A stretch of 64,000 nucleotides of DNA from Alteromonadaceae bacterium BrNp21-10. Lineage in GTDB: Bacteria > Pseudomonadota > Gammaproteobacteria > Enterobacterales > Alteromonadaceae. The stretch covers positions 1 to 64,000 of the forward strand of contig JAUHQD010000011.1 in the NCBI GenBank assembly GCA_030418115.1. The letters run 5' to 3'. The position numbers and the translations under genes are program-made. Shown here in pieces: positions 41,323-49,627 of the stretch. The stretch's first letter is position 1. Each line of letters begins with the position of its first letter. Below the pieces are notes generated by a model. That model did no database searches. It was not told the origin of the DNA and worked only from the letters and a program-made list of their open reading frames with translations.

Positions 41323-41838
41323 CTAAAATTGATATGTAACGCCAAGGGAAACACCGTTTATTTCAATATCACTGTCGTTATAAAACGATTGATAGGCAAG
41401 CCTGACATGGACATGTTTTAGGTTGGGAATTTGCTGATGGATAGCTAAACCCCAAGAGAAACCGTTATAATTATCTTCACCATTATAAGTATTTTCAGGG
41501 CCAGAAACTGTCATATCAGTCATGGCGTACCCTAATGAAATATCTACACCAACACCTTCAATGATGTCTGATTGCATAACAAAATACAGCCCAATACTTT
41601 GTTGTAAATCGAATTCCATGCTGTAAATATTATCGTTACCATTGGCGGATAAATACTGTGCTTCAAAAGCCATATTGCTATTACTAACACCTACACGTAG
41701 TGATGTTGCACTTGGTTTCGCTTTTTCACCTGAAAGCTCAATCTCAGTTAACATATAGTCAACACCAATATAAGCAGAGTCGGCAAAGCATTGAAATGAC
41801 GTGACAAATAATAATATTAAAGAAAAGAATTTATTCAT
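41323..41838 (-). CDS. Outer-membrane beta-barrel-like protein
   Basis: From the ATG at 41838 this is a 171-aa protein starting MNKFFSLILLFVTSFQCFA, a good signal peptide with cleavage before DSAYIG. The mature part alternates polar and hydrophobic residues in short strands and ends VSLGVTYQF, with the C-terminal Phe typical of outer-membrane barrels. The frame is open to 41904, and an ATG at 41859 is also possible. It looks like an eight-stranded OmpW/OmpA-type barrel, but no family is recognised. It lies 10 bases before the Big2 lipoprotein gene, so the two are likely one operon. Confidence 0.72.
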   Translation of the reverse strand: MNKFFSLILLFVTSFQCFADSAYIGVDYMLTEIELSGEKAKPSATSLRVGVSNSNMAFEAQYLSANGNDNIYSMEFDLQQSIGLYFVMQSDIIEGVGVDISLGYAMTDMTVSGPENTYNGEDNYNGFSWGLAIHQQIPNLKHVHVRLAYQSFYNDSDIEINGVSLGVTYQF

Positions 41839-42104
41839 GAATTTTTTGATAATGTCCATATTATATAGGGAACGCATGATATATAGGCCAATATATTGAG
41901 TCAATGTATAGTAACTAATCTTATGTTAACTAATTTTGTTATTACTGAACTAGTATTTTATCAATTTAATAAAAAACTAACTTAATAATTTCAAATGGAA
42001 AAGTATCAATTACAGCTTAGCAACGAAGATATATAACGTCCTTTTCTGATAGCACGAGACTGTAATTAGCTTTGAATTCAACTGGTGAGCGCAACGCTAT
42101 GTGT

Positions 42105-42496
42105 TTAATTGGCTCTAATCACTCGGCTAACCATTTGTTTACTACGCTCAATCATATTTACGGTTTTACGTCGTAGTTTTAGTAGTAGCAGATAGGCCAA
42201 TGGCACCAAAAATAAACTGGTCATGGTGGAGAATATCAGTCCACCAATAATAGCAATGGCCATGGGCGCATAAGGAGGGCCATCACCGCCAATATTGGTT
42301 GAGCCTAAAGCCAGCGGCACAAGGCCTAGAACGGTGGTGGCGACGGTCATTAAAATGGGCCGCACTCGTGCCAAACAACCATCGATAATGGCGTTGGGCA
42401 CGGAATAGCCCTCATTGATTAATTGATTGATGCGATCCACCAGCACAATGCCATTGTTCACCACAATTCCCATTAATATCAGCATACCGATCATGA
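42105..42496 (-). pseudogene. Truncated inverted copy of the RND permease 2 C-terminus
   Basis: The 129-aa frame encodes the last TM region of RND permease 2, identical except for the last three residues. It lacks the first ~890 residues and has no promoter or ribosome binding site in front. It begins at a sharp breakpoint marked by the hairpin ATACTTT/AAAGTAT (42496-42512). It is a remnant of a duplicated or rearranged pump gene, not a functional transporter. Confidence 0.92.
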
Positions 42497-42512
42497 TACT
42501 TTTTCAAAGTAT
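42496..42512. repeat. Breakpoint hairpin beside the RND remnant
   Basis: ATACTTT (42496-42502) and AAAGTAT (42506-42512) form a perfect 7-bp stem exactly where homology to the RND gene stops. TTAGGCGTTGTTATG follows directly. Confidence 0.5.
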
Positions 42513-42550
42513 TAGGCGTTGTTATGTAACAGATAGAATATATTTATTAT

Positions 42551-42570
42551 AATGCTCAGCAAAGAGCATT
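42551..42570. other. Small hairpin downstream of the FAD oxidase gene
   Basis: AATGCTC (42551-42557) and GAGCATT (42564-42570) pair around AGCAAA, about 70 bases beyond the stop of the oxidase gene. There is no clear U-tract, so it is a possible weak 3' end signal. Confidence 0.35.
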
Positions 42571-42639
42571 GACTTTGGTTGTTGGTTATCAAAATAGAAC
42601 ACAAAGCAGATAACATTATCTTCCATATATCCCCTTATT

Positions 42640-44049
42640 CTAAGGCACTATATTTTGATTCACTCTGAATAAATTGTTCGGATCACATTGCTGTTTAATT
42701 CGTTTTAAGCGGTCGTAGTTTGCACCATAAGCATCGGCTACGCAGTTATCATCTCCATCGGGAATAAAGTTCACATATATTGTCCCCATAGCTTGTTCCG
42801 CGAGACTTGTATGTAAGTCCCTAGCCCAATCTCGGCAACGTTGATCATCTTCAGCTTGTTGCCAACGAGTATGAATATTCACTACGAAATGGGCTTGTCG
42901 ATTGAGCCATGGGGTGTCTTGTGGTGCTATTCGCGTGGCGGCGCCACCGATGTGTGCCAAAAATATTTCACACTCCGCCGTGGGCAGGCTGAGTATTGAT
43001 TGTGCAATAGTGGCCACCGCCTCATCATTGATTTCGGCCATATCATGGCTCTTCCAATAATTTCGAGCGCCTGCAGTTAACAGTGGATCAAATGCCCCTT
43101 GCCAATCCGTCAACGGCATTGGCCCGACGACATCGACGATAGGATTGCCAATGTTTCTCATCTCTTGGGTGGCGATTTGACCTGCAGCAATATCACCCAC
43201 ATAACACATGGCTAGCACTATTATCTCTTTACCGTGCCACTCTGCTGGTAAAAATGGTAACGGCGGCGCTTTACGCATTACTACCCAACAGGTCAGTTCA
43301 TCAGGAGCATTGTCGAGGACGGCCTGATAGCATTTAAGCACGTTTTTAATATCGCTAAAGGGATGCACCACCATGCCCGCCAACACTTCTGGCCCAGCAC
43401 GATGCAGATTAAATTCAAACTCGGTGATAACCCCAAAGTTACCACCACCGCCACGTATCGCCCAAAACAAGTCTGAGTTTTCGCTGGTATTAGCAACAAC
43501 GACTTCACCGGCTGCAGTGACAATTTTTGCTGAACATAGGCTGTCGATGGTTAAGCCAAATTTACGAGTTGTCCAACCGAACCCGCCACCTAGGGTTAAA
43601 CCAGCAATACCAGTAGTGGAATTAATACCGGTGGGCACTACTAGGCCATATTGTTGAGTGGCTTTATCCACATCTGACAACAACGCACCTGGGCTAACCT
43701 TAACTGTCTTTTGGCTTTCATTAACCAGCACATCCGTCATTGCTTGAAAATCAATAACCAAACCGCCATCAACTAAGGCTTTACCGGCGATATTGTGACC
43801 GCCACCTTTTATGGCTAATAACACACCATGAGTTCGCGCGAAATTGACGGCATTGACCACATCTTGATCATTTTTAACGCTGATTATTAAACTCGGGGAT
43901 TTGTCGATCATGCCATTCCAGAGGGCGCAAGCATCGGCATAATAGGCCGAATTTCGATCGATTATTTGCCCTGATATGGAATCATTAATGAGGCTCCTTT
44001 GTATATCAGTTGAAGTACCGTCTAATTTATTAAAACGTATTGTGTCCAT
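42640..44049 (-). CDS. FAD-linked oxidase with BBE domain
   Basis: A 469-aa flavoprotein of the berberine-bridge/6-hydroxynicotine oxidase group. The FAD domain has AIKGGGHNIAG, whose His is the usual covalent FAD attachment site. The position of the second attachment Cys in bicovalent members is not Cys here (PTGINSTTGIAGL), so only the His link is expected. GGGFGWTTRKFGL and GGGGNFGVITEFEF follow. The C-terminal BBE segment includes YGANYDRLKRIKQQCDPNNLF. I use the ATG at 44049 with GGAGA upstream. It has no signal peptide. Substrate unknown; it stands alone. Confidence 0.87.
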   Translation of the reverse strand: MDTIRFNKLDGTSTDIQRSLINDSISGQIIDRNSAYYADACALWNGMIDKSPSLIISVKNDQDVVNAVNFARTHGVLLAIKGGGHNIAGKALVDGGLVIDFQAMTDVLVNESQKTVKVSPGALLSDVDKATQQYGLVVPTGINSTTGIAGLTLGGGFGWTTRKFGLTIDSLCSAKIVTAAGEVVVANTSENSDLFWAIRGGGGNFGVITEFEFNLHRAGPEVLAGMVVHPFSDIKNVLKCYQAVLDNAPDELTCWVVMRKAPPLPFLPAEWHGKEIIVLAMCYVGDIAAGQIATQEMRNIGNPIVDVVGPMPLTDWQGAFDPLLTAGARNYWKSHDMAEINDEAVATIAQSILSLPTAECEIFLAHIGGAATRIAPQDTPWLNRQAHFVVNIHTRWQQAEDDQRCRDWARDLHTSLAEQAMGTIYVNFIPDGDDNCVADAYGANYDRLKRIKQQCDPNNLFRVNQNIVP

Positions 44050-44207
44050 CACTCAGTTTCTCCAGTTAGCTCTTATGTGGTGCTTAACTTCTAATTGAAA
44101 CTGTAATATCGACTCTTAATTTTAATAGTCAGATTGCATCTACTTTTTCCATACCGATATAGAAATCGAAGCACTTAAAATCCATATTAAGTCATTATCT
44201 TGTACGT

Positions 44208-45806
44208 TCAATTACTAAATTGATATAACTGCTGAATATATTGCTGTGCGGAATGTTGCCATTCAAAACGCTGGCTTTTGGCACTGGCTTTAATTTTTTT
44301 CCATGCGGTGGCTTTTTTACTTAGCACTAAAGCATCATCTAAACGGCTTAATAAAGCCTGCGCTTGCAGCTCTAGGTTATCACCATAAAACACAAAGCCG
44401 CTGGCGTTATCTTCAACTGTATTTTTTAAGCCACCTACTCCATGTACTAAGCAGGGTTGTCCTTCACGCATAGCCAACAACTGACTAATACCACAGGGTT
44501 CAAAAGAGCTAGGCATCAGAAATAAATCACCATGGCGATAAAGACTATTGCCCACTTGTTCATCATAACCATTAAGGAAAATAAAATTAGAATATTGCCC
44601 AGCAACACGTCGGAACTCATCGGCAATATGCGCGTCACCACTGCCAATCATGACAAAAACGCCGTTGGCATAATGTTGCTGTAGCTTATCTAGAATGGCA
44701 GCCAATACACTTTGGCCCGATGGCAAAGTTTGGCGCAAAATTAACACTTTCTGATCGGTCAAACGCCCAACAGAAGTGAGTAAAAAGTCGATGGTTTGCT
44801 GTGCTTGCTGCTGTAAAGCTAATACCCGTTGCGAGGCAATATAATCAACACTTTGAATTTGTTGCTGATGAGACATCCAAGTCAATAAGGTTTGCTGACT
44901 TTGCTGCAGTAGCAACTGATGGGGTTGTGCCACCGTTTTAACAGGTTTATCAGGGTAATTACAGCCATTAAGAATTCCCACTAGATCGCCCGTTTCCGCT
45001 TTGTACGCCAGTTCGTGTTCCATGCCTTCACCGCCAAAAAAACCGTTTTCTGGCGAAGAGGGTTTTAACACCTCATCCACATAACCCGGTGACACTAAAT
45101 GTACCTTGTCACTGAGCACAATGCCCATACGCATGGGATTTATGCAGTGAGGATAACGAGGGTCGTTGATGGCGCGATAATCTTCATGGCTTAACTTTGC
45201 GGTTAACTCTGGATACCAGCTTTCTAATGAAGAGCTATCCTGATTGATGGGTCGGATCCCCTGCAAAGCCAGATTATGAATGGAGTGCACACAGGGTATA
45301 TTAGCCAAACGTGTAAAACGCTTATCAAAACGGCGTAACATTGCCAATAATCCGGTATGCCAATCGTGTAAATGCAATACGTCTATATGACCAAAAAATT
45401 GTTGTTCAACAGCCATTGCCGCCGCCAAACAAAACAAGGCAAACTTGTTAGCATCATCGGCAAAAGGTCGGTGATCATTGCTGTCAGAATAAATCTGATC
45501 TGATTCTGAATGAAACAACTCATGGCCGAACAAATAGATATTGGCTTGAGCTACCTCAGGGTGAGGCAAGCGATACAGCACAACTTCTTCATCATTACCC
45601 GCAAATGGCACGCTTAAGCGTTGTAATTCCTCGGCATTAACCTGTGATAACACATGGGCATAGCCGGGCATAACAACATCAGCGACAACTTGATTACTAA
45701 TTAGCGCTGGGGGTAAATCGCGAATAACATCGGCCATTCCCCCCACTTTTGCACCCTTCATCGCGCCATTTTCGGCGGCCAACATTAAAACCCGTTTCAA
45801 CTGCAT
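44208..45806 (-). CDS. glgA: Glycogen synthase
   Basis: GT5 enzyme adding glucose from ADP-glucose to glycogen. The start MQLKRVLMLAAENG at 45806 has AGAGGT upstream and gives 532 aa; a longer frame from 45848 overlaps glgC. The ADP-glucose loop KVGGMADVIRDLP lies near residue 20. The C-terminal Rossmann domain shows SVGRLTDQK, LMPSSFEPCGISQLLAMREG and GVGGLKNTVED. It is the last gene of the glycogen operon, 7 bases after glgC. The sequence belongs to the longer Vibrio/Alteromonadales-type GlgA group. No clear terminator is visible after it. Confidence 0.95.
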   Translation of the reverse strand: MQLKRVLMLAAENGAMKGAKVGGMADVIRDLPPALISNQVVADVVMPGYAHVLSQVNAEELQRLSVPFAGNDEEVVLYRLPHPEVAQANIYLFGHELFHSESDQIYSDSNDHRPFADDANKFALFCLAAAMAVEQQFFGHIDVLHLHDWHTGLLAMLRRFDKRFTRLANIPCVHSIHNLALQGIRPINQDSSSLESWYPELTAKLSHEDYRAINDPRYPHCINPMRMGIVLSDKVHLVSPGYVDEVLKPSSPENGFFGGEGMEHELAYKAETGDLVGILNGCNYPDKPVKTVAQPHQLLLQQSQQTLLTWMSHQQQIQSVDYIASQRVLALQQQAQQTIDFLLTSVGRLTDQKVLILRQTLPSGQSVLAAILDKLQQHYANGVFVMIGSGDAHIADEFRRVAGQYSNFIFLNGYDEQVGNSLYRHGDLFLMPSSFEPCGISQLLAMREGQPCLVHGVGGLKNTVEDNASGFVFYGDNLELQAQALLSRLDDALVLSKKATAWKKIKASAKSQRFEWQHSAQQYIQQLYQFSN

Positions 45807-45813
45807 TAAACCT

Positions 45814-47076
45814 CTATTCGTATCCGACAGGTAATCCCAGCATTTCACGGGTAACTACCACTACACCTTTTTCAGACACTCGGAATCCGCGCGCCCGATC
45901 AGCCTCGGCATCATAACCAATTTCCATGCCTTCAGGAATAATAACCCCACGATCAATAATCGCTTTTCTGATTTTACAATTACGTTTAATCACTACATCA
46001 GGCAAAATCACCGAATCTTCAACGATGGAGTAAGAATCTACTTCGACATTGTTAAACAGCAAGCTGTGACGAACCGTTGAGCCAGAAATAATACAGCCTC
46101 CAGACACCATAGAGTCCACAGCCATGCCACGACGGTCATCATCATCGAACACGAACTTGGCTGGTGGTAATTGCTCTTGGTAGGTCCAAATTGGCCATTT
46201 GGAATCGTACAAGTTCAATGCAGGTGTGGGTGACAACATTTCCATATTGGCTTGCCAAAATGAATCAAGGGTTCCCACATCACGCCAATAAGCTTGAGTA
46301 TTGTCGTCTTCTCCGCGAAAGGGGAAGGCGAAGACCTTATGGTTTTCGATAATATTAGGAATAATATCCTTGCCAAAATCGCGGTCTGAGCTTTCGTTTT
46401 TGGCATCTTTTTTAAGTTCGTCAAACAAAAACTCGGTGTTGAACACATAGTTGCCCATGGAGGCTAAACACACTTTATCGTTGCCTGGGATGGTTTTGGG
46501 ATGCTTGGGTTTTTCTTCGAAGCCGATAACCCGATTTTCTTCGTCCACTTCCATTACACCAAAAGCACCCGCGGCTTCACTTACTGGTACTTCCATACAA
46601 GATACCGTCATTTCAGCACCCGAGCTTTCATGAGCGGCCAGTAATCCAGCATAATCCATACGATAAACATGGTCACCCGACAGTACCATCACGTATTTAG
46701 GGACTTCATGACGAATGATATCAAGATTCTGGAATACAGCGTCGGCGGTGCCTTGGTACCAGTTCTCAGAATAACGCTGTGAGGCAGGTAAAATTTCTAC
46801 TGATTCACCCAATTCCTTTTTAAAGTGACTCCAACCTAACACCACATGGCGGATCAACGAGTGTGATTTATATTGGGTTACCACCCCCACTCGTCGAATG
46901 CCGGAATTAATACAGTTCGACAATGGAAAATCGATGATTCGGAATTTACCGCCAAAATACAATGCGGGCTTGGCACGCCAGTCGGTCAACTCGTGTAAAC
47001 GTGAGCCGCGACCACCAGCCAAAATTAAGGCATAGGTCTGCCGGGTTAAATTACTAATATAACGGGTATGATTCAT
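45814..47076 (-). CDS. glgC: Glucose-1-phosphate adenylyltransferase
   Basis: GlgC makes ADP-glucose, the committed step of bacterial glycogen synthesis. The 420-aa protein has [23 protein letters not shown] (with the activator-region Lys), [15 protein letters not shown], the catalytic [10 protein letters not shown] and the glucose-1-P Lys region [10 protein letters not shown] left-handed beta-helix C-terminal domain follows. It is fifth in the operon, between glgP (58 bases before) and glgA. Allosteric control is expected, but effectors cannot be read from sequence. Confidence 0.97.
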   Translation of the reverse strand: MNHTRYISNLTRQTYALILAGGRGSRLHELTDWRAKPALYFGGKFRIIDFPLSNCINSGIRRVGVVTQYKSHSLIRHVVLGWSHFKKELGESVEILPASQRYSENWYQGTADAVFQNLDIIRHEVPKYVMVLSGDHVYRMDYAGLLAAHESSGAEMTVSCMEVPVSEAAGAFGVMEVDEENRVIGFEEKPKHPKTIPGNDKVCLASMGNYVFNTEFLFDELKKDAKNESSDRDFGKDIIPNIIENHKVFAFPFRGEDDNTQAYWRDVGTLDSFWQANMEMLSPTPALNLYDSKWPIWTYQEQLPPAKFVFDDDDRRGMAVDSMVSGGCIISGSTVRHSLLFNNVEVDSYSIVEDSVILPDVVIKRNCKIRKAIIDRGVIIPEGMEIGYDAEADRARGFRVSEKGVVVVTREMLGLPVGYE

Positions 47077-47134
47077 TCAACTACACTCCTGTAAAGCCAA
47101 CTAAATACTGCAGCGCCACCAAGGGCAACAACGA

Positions 47135-49627
47135 TTAAATTTTCCATATCTCATTCTTGTAACCGCCGATGGTGACATCGCTTGAAAAGCGTCCACTGGA
47201 TGCGGTATTACGAATACTCATCTGTACCCAACCATATTGATCTAAATAGGCCTTGGATACCTTATCCTGGGTCGTACAATAACTATCGAAATCGGCTGCC
47301 GTCATCCATTGATCAGAAGGATCACGGATAGCATCAATAATGGCCGTGAAAATCCCCGGTTCCATTAGATTAAAGTGGCCTTTTTCTAATAACTCCATCA
47401 CCCCCGATAACGCCGGTGATGCAGCAATAATGCTATTTGGGTTATAGTCTTTACGTGCTTCCACCACTTCTGCCGCATTAAGACCAAACAAGAAGAAGTT
47501 TTCAATACCGACCTCTTCTAACATCTCAATATTGGCGCCATCCAAGGTGCCGATAGTCATCGCGCCATTCATCATGAATTTCATGTTACCGGTGCCTGAG
47601 GCTTCCTTACCGGCGGTTGAAATTTGCTCGGACAAATCCGTTCCTGGGCAAATTTTTTCCATGGCACTAACGTTATAATTCGGTAAAAACACAAAACGTA
47701 AATAGGGTTTTACTGCAGGGTCGGTATTGATCATGTGCGCCACATTACTGGCTAATTTGATGATCAATTTGGCCATGGCGTAACCCGGCGCGGCTTTACC
47801 ACCAATCAGCACACAACGAGGCACCATGCCATTAGTGTCGCCTTTTAGAATGCGGTTATATAAATGAATCACATGCAAAATATTCAACAGTTGGCGTTTG
47901 TATTCATGAATACGCTTTACTTGCACATCGAACATCATTTCAGCGTCTAACTCAACGCCAGTTTGCGCCAGCACCATGTCTGCCAGTTCTTGCTTATTCT
48001 GTTGTTTAACCTGACGCCATGCTTGAATAAACTCTGAATCTTTGGTGTGTTTTTTCAACTCTTGCAACTGACTTAAATCCATCACCCAGCCATCACCTAA
48101 TTTATCGGTGATAAGCTCCGCTAACCGTGGATTACAATGCGCTAACCAACGACGCGGGGTTACCCCATTAGTTTTGTTATTGAATTTTTCTGGCCACAAT
48201 TCGTAAAAGTCTTTGAACAAACCTGCTTTAAGTAATTTGGTATGTAACCCAGCCACACCGTTAACGGAGAAACTGGCGACGATAGCCAAATAAGCCATGC
48301 GAATATGGGGATCCGCGCCTTCTTCAATAATCGACATTTCTTGCAGTTTTTGCACATCCCCCGGCCAATGATGGGCGACAATATCCAAATAGCGGGCGTT
48401 AATTTCGTAAATAATTTCTAATAGGCGCGGCAACATATGGCTAAACATGCGTACCGGCCAGCGTTCAAGGGCTTCAGGTAACAAGGTATGATTGGTATAA
48501 GCCATGGTCTTCGAGGTTATATCCCATGCTTCATCCCAGCCTAAGAAGTGCTCATCAATAAGCAAACGCATCAATTCCGCCACCGCTACACTGGGGTGAG
48601 TATCATTCAGTTGAATTGCATTTTTTTCAGCAAACTGGCTAAAGTTCTGACCATGTTGTTTTACCCACGTAGCCATCACATCTTGCAAGCTCGCGGATGA
48701 TAAAAAGTACTGCTGACGTAAACGTAACTCTTTGCCGTTTTCGCTAGAGTCATTGGGATACAGCACCATAGTGATTTGTTCAGCCAAGTTTTTACAGGCT
48801 ACCGCTTCGGCATAGTCACCTTGATTGAACTCAGCTAAATCAAATTCATCGGAAGCTTCGGCTTTCCATAAGCGCAACGTATTGATGCGATCATTACGAT
48901 ACCCAGGGATCGGCATATCGTAAGCTACTGCTAGTACATCCTGAGAATTCACCCAGTTCACATGGCGACGGCCGGATTTGTCCACATAGGATTCGGTATG
49001 CCCAAAAAATTTCACTGCAACATTGTGCATGGGTACGCGGATCTCCCAAGGATTACCTTCACGCAACCATTTATCGGGGAGTTCGTGTTGAAAGCCATCA
49101 ACAATTTTTTGCGCAAACATGCCGTATTCGTAACGTATGCCGTAGCCGGTAACCGGTAAATCCATACTGGCGCAGCTATCTAAAAAGCACGCAGCTAATC
49201 GCCCTAAACCGCCATTTCCAAGTCCCGCGTCATGCTCTTGTTGTTCAATTTCTTCGATGCTTACCGCCATCGTTTCCAGCGCGCTGCGGGTTTCTTTTTC
49301 AATGTTTAGATTTAGTAAGGTATTGCCTAATGCCCGCCCCATGAGAAATTCTAAGGACAAATAAGCCACCTGTTTTTTTTCATAGGAGGCATCAGTGGCA
49401 CGAGTTATTCGCCATTTATCTAGCATTTGTTCTTTAACCGTTAACGCAAGGGCGTAAAACAAATCCCATTCCTGACGCTCATCGCGACTTAACCAATAGC
49501 GAACATGACGGCTAAACGACATCGACAACGAATCACATGCATTATTTTCATTTAATTCAATCATCGATTTCTTAGTCTTTACTTTGCTAGTGCCCTTGCG
49601 AGCCGCAATATCAGCAGTCTTACTCAT
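47135..49627 (-). CDS. glgP: Glycogen/starch/alpha-glucan phosphorylase
   Basis: Releases glucose-1-phosphate from glycogen chain ends. From the ATG at 49627 with AAGGAG 7 bases upstream it is 830 aa; the frame from 49651 is longer but less likely. The pyridoxal-phosphate Lys lies in EASGTGNMKFMMNGAMTIGT near residue 680, followed by LDGANIEMLEEVG. VKRIHEYKRQLLN and GNGGLGRLAACFLDS are also typical. The start overlaps the end of glgX by 8 bases, so expression is coupled. Confidence 0.97.
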   Translation of the reverse strand: MSKTADIAARKGTSKVKTKKSMIELNENNACDSLSMSFSRHVRYWLSRDERQEWDLFYALALTVKEQMLDKWRITRATDASYEKKQVAYLSLEFLMGRALGNTLLNLNIEKETRSALETMAVSIEEIEQQEHDAGLGNGGLGRLAACFLDSCASMDLPVTGYGIRYEYGMFAQKIVDGFQHELPDKWLREGNPWEIRVPMHNVAVKFFGHTESYVDKSGRRHVNWVNSQDVLAVAYDMPIPGYRNDRINTLRLWKAEASDEFDLAEFNQGDYAEAVACKNLAEQITMVLYPNDSSENGKELRLRQQYFLSSASLQDVMATWVKQHGQNFSQFAEKNAIQLNDTHPSVAVAELMRLLIDEHFLGWDEAWDITSKTMAYTNHTLLPEALERWPVRMFSHMLPRLLEIIYEINARYLDIVAHHWPGDVQKLQEMSIIEEGADPHIRMAYLAIVASFSVNGVAGLHTKLLKAGLFKDFYELWPEKFNNKTNGVTPRRWLAHCNPRLAELITDKLGDGWVMDLSQLQELKKHTKDSEFIQAWRQVKQQNKQELADMVLAQTGVELDAEMMFDVQVKRIHEYKRQLLNILHVIHLYNRILKGDTNGMVPRCVLIGGKAAPGYAMAKLIIKLASNVAHMINTDPAVKPYLRFVFLPNYNVSAMEKICPGTDLSEQISTAGKEASGTGNMKFMMNGAMTIGTLDGANIEMLEEVGIENFFLFGLNAAEVVEARKDYNPNSIIAASPALSGVMELLEKGHFNLMEPGIFTAIIDAIRDPSDQWMTAADFDSYCTTQDKVSKAYLDQYGWVQMSIRNTASSGRFSSDVTIGGYKNEIWKI

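Noticed and set aside
42105-42494. A functional small membrane transporter of 129 aa
   Set aside because: It is the exact C-terminal piece of RND permease 2 without the rest of the protein or any start signals, so it is called a pseudogene.
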